Shown here: in pieces, positions 1-8,639 of the stretch
Layout of the letters: the number at the start of each line of letters is the position of its first letter
Position numbering within the stretch: position 1 is the stretch's first letter
Translations under genes and position numbers: made by a program
The notes under the pieces: generated by a model
Told to the model about the DNA's origin: nothing
Seen by the model: the letters and a program-made list of their open reading frames with translations, nothing else
The model's database searches: none
NCBI GenBank assembly: GCA_041946965.1
Contig: JBHGBM010000005.1
Span: forward strand, 40,770 to 104,769
Source of the DNA: JBHGBM01 sp041946965
GTDB taxonomy: Bacteria > Acidobacteriota > Terriglobia > Bryobacterales > Bryobacteraceae
Reading direction: 5' to 3'
DNA: 64,000 nt

Positions 1-433
1 TCAGCGGGAAAAGCACCATCTCTTCCTTCATCATGTGGCTTCCCAGTTCGTCACGCAGCGCGAAGAACACCGCGCCGGCCTGAATGACTTCGGGGTGGCG
101 CTCGCCGTGCACGTTCATCACTTTGTTGACCATTTCCGTCAACCGCGGCAGTTCCGCCTTCAGATACTCGTGATGGGTGCTCAGGATGTGGGCGATCAGC
201 CCGGTGAGCGGCGCCGCGTTCCAATCGACGGCATTCCCGGCCGCCGGCGCCAGCGCGTCGCCCAGTTCGGCCAGCAGCCCGTCCACGACAATCCCTTGCT
301 TCTCGCAGGCGTCCTTCAGGGGCAGCTTGCCTCCGCAGCAGAAGTCGATCTGGTGTTTTTGAAACACCCGCACGGTGGCGGGATACTGGGCGGCGATTTC
401 GCCCACGGTTTGCGTCGCGGTCAGGTTGCTCAT
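1..433 (-). CDS. Iron-sulfur cluster repair di-iron protein (RIC/YtfE/ScdA family), C-terminus cut by window edge
   Basis: The reading frame starts at the ATG whose complement is at 431-433 and runs off the left edge after about 144 residues. The N-terminus carries the DUF542 domain with its signature DFCCGGKLPL near residues 30-40. A hemerythrin-like helical domain follows, with HHEYLK and HGERHPE supplying histidine and glutamate ligands for a di-iron site. Family members repair Fe-S clusters damaged by nitric oxide or oxidants in the cytoplasm. It is divergent from the S10 peptidase gene, with 57 bases between them. The remaining hemerythrin helices lie outside the window, so full length cannot be judged. 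Confidence 0.9.
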   Translation of the reverse strand, partial: MSNLTATQTVGEIAAQYPATVRVFQKHQIDFCCGGKLPLKDACEKQGIVVDGLLAELGDALAPAAGNAVDWNAAPLTGLIAHILSTHHEYLKAELPRLTEMVNKVMNVHGERHPEVIQAGAVFFALRDELGSHMMKEEMVLFPL

Positions 434-490
434 ACCTTCATTCTGGTGACTGCCGGAGGCGTTGTATGTGACACTGGTCACAAGGACTTC

Positions 491-2029
491 ATGAAACCGA
501 TCCTGCTGATTTCACTCGCTGTTGCAGCCGCCCTGGCGCAGCGTCCGCCGCGAGGGGAGCGCACTCCGGAACCCGCCGCCGCCCCCGCTCCGGCCGCCGC
601 CGAGCGGAAGACGCCTCCACCCGAAGAGAAGACTTCCCGCACCCAGCACACCGTGCGCATCGGCGGACAGGAGATCAAGTACACCGCTACCGCCGGCACC
701 ATCAACCTCAAGAAGGAAGACGGCACGGTGACGGCCAGCATCTTCTATACGGCGTACACAAGAGACGGCGTCACCGATCCGTCAACGCGCCCGCTGACTT
801 ACGCTTTCAACGGCGGCCCGGGCTCCTCCTCCGTCTGGCTGCATGTGGGCGCGCTCGGTCCCCGCCGCGTGGCGATGAATCCCGACGGCACTCCCACCGC
901 CCCGCCCTACCGCCTGGTGGACAACGAGTACTCCATCCTCGACGTGACCGACGTGGTGTTCATCGACCCGGTGAGCACCGGCTTCAGCCGCGCCGCCACG
1001 CCGCAGGAGGCCGGCAGCTTCCACGGCATCACCGGCGACCTCCAATCGGTGGCCGAATTCATCCGCCTCTACATGACGCGCAACACGCGCTGGACTTCAC
1101 CCAAGTTCCTGGCCGGCGAGAGCTACGGCACCACGCGCGCCTCGGCGCTCTCCGGCTACCTTCAGCAGAACCTCGGCATGAATCTCAACGGCATCATGCT
1201 GATCTCCTCGGTGCTGAACTTCCAGACGCTCTCGTTCGATCCCGGCAACGACCTGCCCTACATCCTTTTCCTGCCCACCTACACCGCCACCGCCTGGTAT
1301 CACAAGAAGCTGCCGAAAGAACTCATGGCAAGCCGCGATAAGGCGCTCGCCGAGGCGGAGCGCTTCGCCTCCGGCGAATACGCCGCCGCGTTGATGAAGG
1401 GCGCCGCCCTGAGCCCGCAAGAGTACGGCGCCATCGCCCAGCGGCTGGCGCGGCTCACGGGGCTCTCCGTCCGTTACATCGAGCAGAGCAACCTGCGCGT
1501 GCCCATCTTCCGCTTCGTCAAGGAACTGCTGCGCGACCAGCGGCGCACCGTCGGCCGCTACGACAGCCGGATCACCGGCATCGACCAGGACCTCACCGGC
1601 GCGAACTTCGAGTACGATCCCAGCTACGCCACCGTGCAAGGTCCCTTTACCGCCACCTGGAACCAGTACGTGCGCTCGGAGCTCAAGTTCGAGAGCGACC
1701 TGCCGTACGAGATCCTCACCGGCCGCGTGCGCCCGTGGAGTTACAACGAATACCAGAACCGTTACGTGAACGTGGCGGAGACCCTGCGCAGCGCCATGAC
1801 GCAGAACCCCTACCTGCGCGTGCACGTGGCCAACGGCTACTACGATCTCGCCACACCGTTCCACGCCGCACGCTACACGTTCGAGCACATGGCGCTCGAT
1901 CCGGCCGTGCGCGGCCACTACTCCATGAGCTATTACGACGCCGGCCACATGATGTACACGGACTTCGCCCAGCTCCAGAAACTCAAGAAGGAGCTGGCCG
2001 CGTTCATGGCGTCCGCCGTACCGAAGTAG
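491..2029 (+). CDS. Secreted serine carboxypeptidase-like protein, peptidase family S10
   Basis: The protein has 512 residues. It starts at the ATG preceded by AAGGA five bases upstream; the open frame extends further upstream but only as a shadow of the divergent gene. A signal peptide (residues 1-16) is followed by a Pro/Ala-rich linker. The S10 signature NGGPGSSS is clear. The catalytic triad is visible as Ser211 in GESYGTT, Asp452 in NGYYDLATPF and His486 in DAGHMMY. Family members remove C-terminal residues from peptides at acidic pH, and this one should act in the periplasm or outside the cell. Substrate cannot be told from sequence. Confidence 0.92.
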   Translation: MKPILLISLAVAAALAQRPPRGERTPEPAAAPAPAAAERKTPPPEEKTSRTQHTVRIGGQEIKYTATAGTINLKKEDGTVTASIFYTAYTRDGVTDPSTRPLTYAFNGGPGSSSVWLHVGALGPRRVAMNPDGTPTAPPYRLVDNEYSILDVTDVVFIDPVSTGFSRAATPQEAGSFHGITGDLQSVAEFIRLYMTRNTRWTSPKFLAGESYGTTRASALSGYLQQNLGMNLNGIMLISSVLNFQTLSFDPGNDLPYILFLPTYTATAWYHKKLPKELMASRDKALAEAERFASGEYAAALMKGAALSPQEYGAIAQRLARLTGLSVRYIEQSNLRVPIFRFVKELLRDQRRTVGRYDSRITGIDQDLTGANFEYDPSYATVQGPFTATWNQYVRSELKFESDLPYEILTGRVRPWSYNEYQNRYVNVAETLRSAMTQNPYLRVHVANGYYDLATPFHAARYTFEHMALDPAVRGHYSMSYYDAGHMMYTDFAQLQKLKKELAAFMASAVPK

Positions 2030-2062
2030 AGTGTTATCATGAACCTCCGAGGTTCGACACAC

Positions 2063-2872
2063 ATGAAAACCGGCCGTTTACTTGGTATTCTGTTCCTCGC
2101 TTTTGCCGTTTGCGCCTCGCCCCAGGCGCAGAAGCCCCGCAAGAAGAGGCTCCTCGCCATCGGCGCGACAAAGGGGTTCCAGCACGACTCCATCTCCCAC
2201 GCGTTGGGCACGCTCTGGAAACTGGGCATCGAGACGGGATTGTGGGAGACCTACATCCGCACCGACACCCAGCTCATCACCAAGCAGGACGTGAAGAAGA
2301 ACAACATGAAGAACCTGAATTACTTCGACGCTGTTTACTTCTACACGACCGGCGAGCTGGATATGGACGACCAGCAGAAGAAGGACTTGCTCTCGTTCGT
2401 GCGCGACGACGGCAAGGGCTTCATCGGCGGCCACAGCGCGGCCGACACCTTTTACCAGTGGCCGGAGTACGGCGACATGATCGGCGCATATTTCGACCTG
2501 CACCCGTGGCACACCAAGGTCCGCGTCAACGTGGAGGACCGCACGTTCCCCGCCACGCGCCACCTCCCCGCGCAGTTCGAGATTTACGACGAGATCTACC
2601 AGTTCAAGGACTATTCCCGCGACAAAGTCCGGGTGCTGGCGAGCATCGACACCGCTTCGGTCGACCTCAAGGCCAAGATGGTGAAGCGTACCGACAAGGA
2701 TTTCGCGCTTCTTTGGGTCAAGAACTACGGCAAGGGACGCGTGTTCTTCAACGCGCTGGGCCACGACCTGGAAGCCTACGACCGCCCCGACATGAAGCAA
2801 CTGTGGATCGAGTCGGTAAAGTGGGTGATGGGCCTCACCCAGGGCGATGCAACCCCGCTCCCGCGGAAATAG
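2063..2872 (+). CDS. Exported ThuA-like domain protein
   Basis: The protein has 269 residues and resembles the ThuA (trehalose utilisation) fold, a class I glutamine amidotransferase-like domain without established chemistry. The segment around GGHSAADTFYQWPEY is typical of the family. I chose the ATG at 2063 over the in-frame ATG at 2039. It gives a clean signal peptide (MKTGRLLGILFLAFAVCA) and is preceded by GAGG ten bases upstream, whereas the earlier ATG sits on top of a TATCAT box (2035-2040). ThuA-like proteins of this phylum are usually found with sugar oxidoreductases; here the neighbours are peptidases. Confidence 0.85.
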   Translation: MKTGRLLGILFLAFAVCASPQAQKPRKKRLLAIGATKGFQHDSISHALGTLWKLGIETGLWETYIRTDTQLITKQDVKKNNMKNLNYFDAVYFYTTGELDMDDQQKKDLLSFVRDDGKGFIGGHSAADTFYQWPEYGDMIGAYFDLHPWHTKVRVNVEDRTFPATRHLPAQFEIYDEIYQFKDYSRDKVRVLASIDTASVDLKAKMVKRTDKDFALLWVKNYGKGRVFFNALGHDLEAYDRPDMKQLWIESVKWVMGLTQGDATPLPRK

Positions 2873-2953
2873 TCATTCGCCACGCGGCCTTCCTTGGACG
2901 CGCACCTGCATCCGGAGCGCGTTACCGAGCCGCGACCGTCACGGAGCGGTGGG

Positions 2954-4504
2954 CTACTCGTCCGCGAAACGCCAGCCCGTCAGGTACGCCAGCTTTAGAA
3001 TCTTTTCCATCTTGACGTAGTTCAGCTTCTCCGCGCTGTCCGAAACCTGGTGATACTCCGGATGAAACCCCGTGAACCACCACACTGCCGGCACTTTGTG
3101 CAGCATGAACGGGAACTGGTCGCTGCGCTGGATCACGTTCAGCGCGGCGTCGGCGTCGAATTTGTAGTTCAGCCTCAGTCCGATCTCGCGGTTTTCCTTC
3201 TCCACCAGCTTCCGGTACTCGGGATAGTCGATGGTCCCGATCAGGTTCAACTCGTTGGAAGTGTCGGCCGAAACTTCGACCAAACCCTCGGTCTGCTTGC
3301 TGGGCGCTTCGTTGCGTCCGATCATGTCGAAGTTGATCACGGCGCGCGTGGCGGCCAGCGGGCGCGGCGGGTGCTGCGTGTACGCGTAGGCGCCCAACAG
3401 CCCGCGCTCCTCGGCCGCCGTGGCCACGAACACCAGTGTGCGCCGCGGCCGTTCCTTGTTGCGGGCGTAGGCGCGCGCCAACTCGATGATCCCCGCGGTC
3501 CCGGAGGCGTTGTCGTCCGCTCCCGGCCGTATCTCGCCGTCCCACGCGCCGTCATGGTCGTAGTGCGCCGTGAACAGGACGCTCTCGTTCTTGAGCTGCG
3601 GGTGGCTCCCCTCCAGCATTCCCACCACATTGAAGGAATCGGCGCGGCGCCGCTCGGCGAGCGCGATGTTCAGACGGAGTGAACTGCCCGGCAGCGCCAT
3701 GGACGCCGGCTTCAGCGCCGCGTCGATGCTCTTCTGCAACGCCGCGGCGGTCTGGCCCGTCCCCGCCAGCAGGTCGTTCAGAACCGAATCGGCGATGGTC
3801 ACCGAGGGAATGCGCGCCAGCGGCTCGGCGAGCGCCTGCGGCGCCAGCGTCCGCGCGCGCACCGCGCCGCCCGGGACTCGGGCCATGCGCTCCTGCACCG
3901 TGGGATGGTTGCGGCCCGGCTCCGCCGCCACCAGCACCGCCAGCGCGCCGTGCTTTTCCGCGTTCCACAGTTTCACCAGGGTGCTCGCGTAGCGCGTGTT
4001 GCCCCGCCCATTGAACACCGAGTCCGGATTGTTCTCTTGCGGCTCGTGATCGAAGACCAGCACGATTTTGCCGCGGGCGTCGAGCCCCGCGTAATCGTCG
4101 TAGCGGAACTCCGGCGCGGTGATGCCGTACCCGGCGAACACCACCGGACCGGAAACCGTGGTTTCCATGGCGAAACTGGTGCTGAACTCGCTGCCGTAGC
4201 GCCGCGCCTTGCCGTTGACCGTCAGAGTGGTGAGCCCGCGGTCGACGCGGTACTCCACCAGCGGAACGGCTTGCAGGAAGCTGTGGCCGGCGGCCGGTTG
4301 CAGCCCCGCCTTAAGAAACTCCGCGGCCACAAACTCAGCGGCGGCATCGGCCCCGCGCCGCAGCGAGAGCCGCCCTTCGAGCGCGCCCGATGCCAGGAAT
4401 TCGACATCCGCGCGCACGTTGCGCATATTGATGGAGTTCAATCCCGCGGCCAGGTCGGCGGCCCAGACACGCGCGGCGAGCAGCAAGAGCGCCAGTGCCC
4501 TCAT
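2954..4504 (-). CDS. Secreted M28 family zinc aminopeptidase
   Basis: This is a 516-residue protein with a signal peptide (MRALALLLLAARVWAA). A protease-associated-like insert occupies roughly residues 110-250. The M28 peptidase domain then shows metal-site motifs HYDHDG, GADDNASG, AAEERGLLG and DMIGRNE, with a late His in EYHQVSD. M28 enzymes use two zinc ions to remove N-terminal amino acids. The start codon overlaps the stop of the upstream PfkB kinase gene by four bases (ATGA), so it is the last gene of a three-gene operon. Why a secreted peptidase is coupled to a cytoplasmic kinase is unclear. Confidence 0.92.
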   Translation of the reverse strand: MRALALLLLAARVWAADLAAGLNSINMRNVRADVEFLASGALEGRLSLRRGADAAAEFVAAEFLKAGLQPAAGHSFLQAVPLVEYRVDRGLTTLTVNGKARRYGSEFSTSFAMETTVSGPVVFAGYGITAPEFRYDDYAGLDARGKIVLVFDHEPQENNPDSVFNGRGNTRYASTLVKLWNAEKHGALAVLVAAEPGRNHPTVQERMARVPGGAVRARTLAPQALAEPLARIPSVTIADSVLNDLLAGTGQTAAALQKSIDAALKPASMALPGSSLRLNIALAERRRADSFNVVGMLEGSHPQLKNESVLFTAHYDHDGAWDGEIRPGADDNASGTAGIIELARAYARNKERPRRTLVFVATAAEERGLLGAYAYTQHPPRPLAATRAVINFDMIGRNEAPSKQTEGLVEVSADTSNELNLIGTIDYPEYRKLVEKENREIGLRLNYKFDADAALNVIQRSDQFPFMLHKVPAVWWFTGFHPEYHQVSDSAEKLNYVKMEKILKLAYLTGWRFADE

Positions 4505-5454
4505 AGGGTATCAGGATAACCCGCCTGTGTACGCCGCCGCAGCCACTCCAGCGTTTCTTCGTACGTCAGCACGCCTTCCACCGCCCCCAGCCGCTCCACC
4601 GAGAGAGCGCCCAGGGCGTTGGCGAGGCGCGCCGCTTCCCTCCACGGCGCGCCGCGGTCCAGCGCGGCGAGAAACCCGCCCACGAAACAGTCGCCGGCGC
4701 CGGTGGTGTCCACCGCCTGCACGGCGAAACCCGGCGAGCGGAACTCGCCAGCAGCGCCGTAGACCGCGCAGCCGCGGGCGCCCAGCTTGATCACCACCGA
4801 TCCCGCCCCGGCCGCAAGCAGCGCCGCGCCCGCCGAATCCGGGCCGGCGCTGCCGGTCAGCATGCGGGCCTCGTCTTCGTTCACGAACAGGATGTCCGTA
4901 AAGGGCAGGCACGGCGCGAGGTCTTCCATCCAGCGCCCCAGCGAGTCCCAGTGCGTGTCGAGCGAAGTTCGCAGCCCCGTCTCGCGCGCCTGCTTCAGCA
5001 TCGCCGCCATATGGGTGCGCATTTGAAGCAGCGCGAACGGAGTGGACATGTGGTAGTGCCCGAATCCACCGGCGAACTGGTGCGCCAGCTCCGCGGCATC
5101 GAAGTCAACCACCGCGTTCACGCCGCGCCGGTGCAGGAACAGGCGCTCGCCGGAGCCGCGCACCAGCGCGATGGTGGTCGCGGTCGGCGCCTCCAGCCGC
5201 TTCACGGCGCTAAGGTCCACGCCCGCGGCGCGCATTTTGCCGAGCACGAAATCCGCGGCGTCATCGTTCCCCACCGCGCCGAGGACCCGCGCACGCGCCC
5301 CAAGCTTCGCCAGCGCATAGGCGGTGTTGGCCGCATTGCCGCCCAGCCGGCGCTCGATCGTTTCCACGATGGTGGTGGCGCCCCACTGGATCCGCTCCAC
5401 GGGACGCACGATCACGTCGAGCGAGAGATTGCCCGAACACAGGACGCCGCTCAT
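4501..5454 (-). CDS. PfkB family carbohydrate kinase
   Basis: The protein has 317 residues starting MSGVLCSGNLSLD; an in-frame start 16 codons upstream lies inside the previous gene and is rejected. The N-terminal substrate-binding strand, the di-glycine region RRLGGNAANTAYALAKLG and the C-terminal ATP-site signature DTTGAGDCFVGGFLAALD (GAGD with the catalytic base Asp) are all intact. PfkB kinases phosphorylate sugars, nucleosides or sugar acids in the cytoplasm; the substrate here cannot be named. Start and stop each overlap the neighbouring genes by four bases (ATGA), indicating translational coupling with the anchored unknown protein and the M28 peptidase. Confidence 0.9.
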   Translation of the reverse strand: MSGVLCSGNLSLDVIVRPVERIQWGATTIVETIERRLGGNAANTAYALAKLGARARVLGAVGNDDAADFVLGKMRAAGVDLSAVKRLEAPTATTIALVRGSGERLFLHRRGVNAVVDFDAAELAHQFAGGFGHYHMSTPFALLQMRTHMAAMLKQARETGLRTSLDTHWDSLGRWMEDLAPCLPFTDILFVNEDEARMLTGSAGPDSAGAALLAAGAGSVVIKLGARGCAVYGAAGEFRSPGFAVQAVDTTGAGDCFVGGFLAALDRGAPWREAARLANALGALSVERLGAVEGVLTYEETLEWLRRRTQAGYPDTL

Positions 5455-6374
5455 GCCGTCCCGCTGAACAACGCTTGCAGCAGCTCGGTGGATACCGGCC
5501 AATAGCCATGCACGCGGTCGCCCTCGGTGCGGAACGACCCGGAGGTCAAGACCCCGCTCAGGTCGCGCGGATTAGGTTGATGCTTTTCGCGCTGGATCAT
5601 GGCCACCAGCAACTGCGTCAGGTTGTAAAGTTGGCCCGCGAGATTGTTGGCCTCCTCGGCGGACCGGCACTGCACCACCATGCGCGCGGCATAGTGTTTC
5701 CCTTCCGGTCCGAGCGAGATGACGGCGCTCTGCGCACTGTCGAGAGCGCGGGCGAAAATGCGGGTGCCCGAGGGCAGCTCGGCGGGCGCGCGCAGCGCCG
5801 CTCCCGGCAGCGCCACCCACACCGGGTCCGAAGGCAGCGGCCACCCGGGGCCGCCGCCGGGCGCGGCCCCGAGGATCTGTAGCACGGCCGCATCGTCCAT
5901 CGCCACCGCCATCGCCATCACGTTCCTGCGCAGCGGCTGAAACGAGATCTTGCGGTCCGGCGCGCTGCCGGACATGCGGCAGAGCGCGCCTTCGCAGGCG
6001 CCGCCGTGCGAGACCGTGTACGCCCGCAGCTTCTCCCAATCGAAACGGCCCCGCAGCACCAGAAACTCTCCCGCCGGACGGAATGCGGCCATGGCGGCAT
6101 CCAGGTCGGTAGTGTAATCGAAGCCCGTGTTGCGGACAAACTCGAGGTATTCCTTCTCCAGCGGCGAGCCCGCCAGCAGCTTCATGATGCCCAGCCGGCG
6201 CAGCGCCCCGAAGTCGACATAGAGCACCACGGAATCGTGGACGGGCAACTGCCGGAGCATGGCCTGGGGCGTTCCGATCGCGGAACGGCGATACTGCACC
6301 CAGGCCCAAAACGAGATGCCCGCAACTGCCGCGGCGGCGGCCAACCACAGCGCCAGGCGTGTCTTCCGGTTCAC
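5451..6374 (-). CDS. Membrane-anchored hypothetical protein
   Basis: I do not recognise this 307-residue protein. Residues 6-27 (ALWLAAAAAVAGISFWAWV) form one membrane anchor and the rest should be periplasmic. The anchor is followed by a segment (PVHDSVVLYVDFGALRR) like the start of Acidobacterial proteins that resemble DUF3352-type repeats. There are two cysteines, in CEGALCRM. It starts at GTG, and a GATAGT box lies exactly six bases before it, suggesting a leaderless transcript that continues into the kinase and M28 peptidase genes. Confidence 0.7.
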   Translation of the reverse strand: MNRKTRLALWLAAAAAVAGISFWAWVQYRRSAIGTPQAMLRQLPVHDSVVLYVDFGALRRLGIMKLLAGSPLEKEYLEFVRNTGFDYTTDLDAAMAAFRPAGEFLVLRGRFDWEKLRAYTVSHGGACEGALCRMSGSAPDRKISFQPLRRNVMAMAVAMDDAAVLQILGAAPGGGPGWPLPSDPVWVALPGAALRAPAELPSGTRIFARALDSAQSAVISLGPEGKHYAARMVVQCRSAEEANNLAGQLYNLTQLLVAMIQREKHQPNPRDLSGVLTSGSFRTEGDRVHGYWPVSTELLQALFSGTA

Positions 6375-6380
6375 ATCCCC

Positions 6381-6386
6381 ACTATC
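6381..6386 (-). promoter_or_regulatory. Putative -10 box of a leaderless promoter
   Basis: GATAGT on the minus strand lies six bases before the GTG start at 6374. It fits the same spacing seen at several better-matching starts in the window. No -35 element is recognisable. Confidence 0.4.
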
Positions 6387-6414
6387 ACACAGGTGCGGTG
6401 CGGCGGTGTAGCGC

Positions 6415-7125
6415 CTACCATCCCATTTGCGCCATGCGTTCCAGAATGCGCGCGCTGTACTCGTTCAGCCGCTCCGGCCGCCGCTTGCGCGGCGAGGGCA
6501 GCACGGCGGCGAGCCGCGCGCCCTGTTCCCGCCCGATGCGCCGCGCCGGCACGCCGTAGTGATACCGCGCCGCCGCCTCCGCGCCGTACACCCCCGGCCC
6601 CCACTCGATGACGTTCAGGTACAACTCGAGGATGCGCCGCTTCGAGAGCACCGTCTCCGCCACCGGAACCAGCGTGAACTCCACGCCTTTCCGCAGGAAA
6701 CCGCCCCGGGTGGTCAGCAGCAGGTTCTTCACCAACTGCTGCGTGATGGTGGAGGCGCCGCGCCGCCGGCCCTCGTCGAGGGTTTCATCGATGGCGTTGC
6801 GGATCTCCTCCCAGTCGAACCCGCGGTGCTGGTAAAAACGCGAATCCTCGGCCGCCACCACGGCATGCTGGAAGGCGGGCGAGATCTGCTCCAGCGGCAC
6901 GAAGTCGTAACGCTTGCGGTACTTGGCCCCGCCGGCGATTGCCTCGAAGCGCCGTTGGACGTGCACCGCGGTGAGCGGCGGATCGATCCAGCGCACGGCA
7001 ACCAGGGCCAGCACCATTCCCGCCCACCCGGAAAGCACGGCGATCGCGCACCACCGGGCGAACCTCCGAAGAAAGTTTCTGCGCTTCGGCTTCCCCACTA
7101 CCCGACCCAGATGGGACTCGACCAC
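6415..7125 (-). CDS. mtgA: Monofunctional biosynthetic peptidoglycan glycosyltransferase
   Basis: The protein has 236 residues, normal for MtgA. A short cytoplasmic tail and a single transmembrane helix (about residues 27-48) precede a GT51 domain. The domain shows the family motifs in order: AAEDSRFYQHRGFD with the catalytic Glu, RRGASTITQQLVKNLLL, RKGVEFTLVPVAETVLSKRR and ILELYLNVIEWG. It polymerises lipid II glycan chains on the periplasmic face and has no transpeptidase domain. The ATG start overlaps the end of the PHP gene by 28 bases; a GTG at 7098 that forms a TAGTG junction with that gene's stop is a plausible alternative start. Confidence 0.95.
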   Translation of the reverse strand: MVESHLGRVVGKPKRRNFLRRFARWCAIAVLSGWAGMVLALVAVRWIDPPLTAVHVQRRFEAIAGGAKYRKRYDFVPLEQISPAFQHAVVAAEDSRFYQHRGFDWEEIRNAIDETLDEGRRRGASTITQQLVKNLLLTTRGGFLRKGVEFTLVPVAETVLSKRRILELYLNVIEWGPGVYGAEAAARYHYGVPARRIGREQGARLAAVLPSPRKRRPERLNEYSARILERMAQMGW

Positions 7126-8639
7126 GCCATCTGACCGTTGGCCTGCGCCACGCGCACGTAGTAGTAGCCGGGACCCGCGCCGGTATCGTGAAAATCGAAC
7201 GACGTCTCGTAGTGCTCGTTGAAGACGATGCGGTGGAGCAGCGCCGATTCGCGCGGGAATTCGCCCGTGTAGAGCATCTCGCTTGACTCGGCCAGCTCGC
7301 GGAACGTGAGCGTCATGGATTGTTTCACCGGCTGCTGAAGCTCCACCGTGATCCTGGTCTCCGGCGTGCCCCGCATCCGCAGCACGATGGCCTTCTGGGA
7401 GCGGTCCTCCACCTGCTGCCGCAGCGCGGTGAAGGAGCGCACCCGCACGCCGCGCTCATCGCGTTCCAGCACCTGGTCCCGCCGGCCCTCCTCGAGCGGC
7501 CCGGGCGTGAAGCACGTGCCTGCGGATTCCAGCACGCCGCCTTCCAGCCGGATGCGGAAATCCCAGTCGCAGGTCCGCGTGATGCCCAGTGCGGGCCATG
7601 GGCCCCAGCCGTATTCGAAGCGCGCCAGCACGGGCTTCGACCAGCTTGCGGAACCGGTCTCGCGGTCCGCCGGAAAGTTCCGGTGCACCACGCGGTTGTT
7701 CTTCAGCACCTCCACGCGCTCCACCTGGTCCCAGCCGGTGACCGCGACGCGGAGGCTGCGCTCGCGCGTGTACGGAAGCTCGCGGCCCATCATCTTGCCG
7801 TTGAGCGTGAAGCGCAGCGCGATGCGGTCGCCCGTGACGGCGTACGTGCGCCGGTCCCAAAGCGCCTCCATGATCGCCTTGCGTGAAAGTTCCGGCGCGA
7901 ACACCGCGGCGAGCCCTTCGCCGTAGCCGCCCGGATACCCGAGGTGATCGTCCGTGCTCGCAATGACTCCGAAGCGGTTCCCCTTCGACAACTGGTATTG
8001 CAGCGTGTTCTTCGTCCAGCGCCCCGGCTCCGTGTGACGCAAAAAAGGGAACGGCCCGCGGTCCGCTTCCGAATTGCCCCACTCGGAGTACATCTCCACC
8101 AGCGGCGAAACGCTCCGGTCCTGCGCGGAGAAGTTCGCGCCGCGCCGCCCCTCGCGCACCGCGAGGTGATGCGGGATCATGATGCAGCCGCGCTTCTTCG
8201 CGAAGCGCTGAAGCTCCCTCAGGTCGTCCGGCGTGTACAACTCCGCGTCGAGGTCCGGAAACAGGACGTGATAATCGCCCAGGCTCGTGGAGTGCCACTC
8301 GTATCCGGCCAGCACGGCGAACTTCCCCGGCGCATCGAACTCCTTCGCCGTACGCAGCACTTCCGGCCAGCGCGCCCTGGTCACGGCGAAGCCGTTGATC
8401 CACTTGTCCTCGATGCTGCCTTCGTAGCGCTTCATGTCAGGCCAGTGCGCGTGCGGCGTGAAGGCGAAGAAGTCGAGGTGGTTGCGCGCGATCTCGTACA
8501 TGCGCCGCAGCGAACCCTGCGCGTAGCCTACGTTGCCGTGATTGTGCAGGTCGCCGAAGTAGATCGGCATCTCTTCGCCCGCGGGCGGCGCGGCGAGTGC
8601 CGCCGCCGCGGGCAGCCGCAGGCAATCCCTCCGTGTCAT
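7098..8639 (-). CDS. Exported PHP/DUF3604-like metal-dependent protein
   Basis: The 513-residue protein starts MTRRDCLRLPAAAALAA, a twin-arginine-like export signal. The reading frame stays open far upstream but only as a shadow of the cytochrome gene. Histidine/aspartate motifs GDLHNHGNVG, TPHAHW, IPHHLAV and ASTDDHLG match the PHP-type metal site of DUF3604 proteins. The C-terminal third is beta-rich and may bind ligand. Function in this family is not established. The start overlaps the nine-heme cytochrome stop by four bases, so it belongs to the GMC dehydrogenase operon. Confidence 0.8.
   Translation of the reverse strand: MTRRDCLRLPAAAALAAPPAGEEMPIYFGDLHNHGNVGYAQGSLRRMYEIARNHLDFFAFTPHAHWPDMKRYEGSIEDKWINGFAVTRARWPEVLRTAKEFDAPGKFAVLAGYEWHSTSLGDYHVLFPDLDAELYTPDDLRELQRFAKKRGCIMIPHHLAVREGRRGANFSAQDRSVSPLVEMYSEWGNSEADRGPFPFLRHTEPGRWTKNTLQYQLSKGNRFGVIASTDDHLGYPGGYGEGLAAVFAPELSRKAIMEALWDRRTYAVTGDRIALRFTLNGKMMGRELPYTRERSLRVAVTGWDQVERVEVLKNNRVVHRNFPADRETGSASWSKPVLARFEYGWGPWPALGITRTCDWDFRIRLEGGVLESAGTCFTPGPLEEGRRDQVLERDERGVRVRSFTALRQQVEDRSQKAIVLRMRGTPETRITVELQQPVKQSMTLTFRELAESSEMLYTGEFPRESALLHRIVFNEHYETSFDFHDTGAGPGYYYVRVAQANGQMAWSSPIWVG

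Noticed and set aside
35..490. N-terminal extension of the S10 peptidase frame
   Set aside because: It is antisense to the iron-sulfur repair gene, which has clear DUF542 and hemerythrin motifs; the signal peptide begins at 491.
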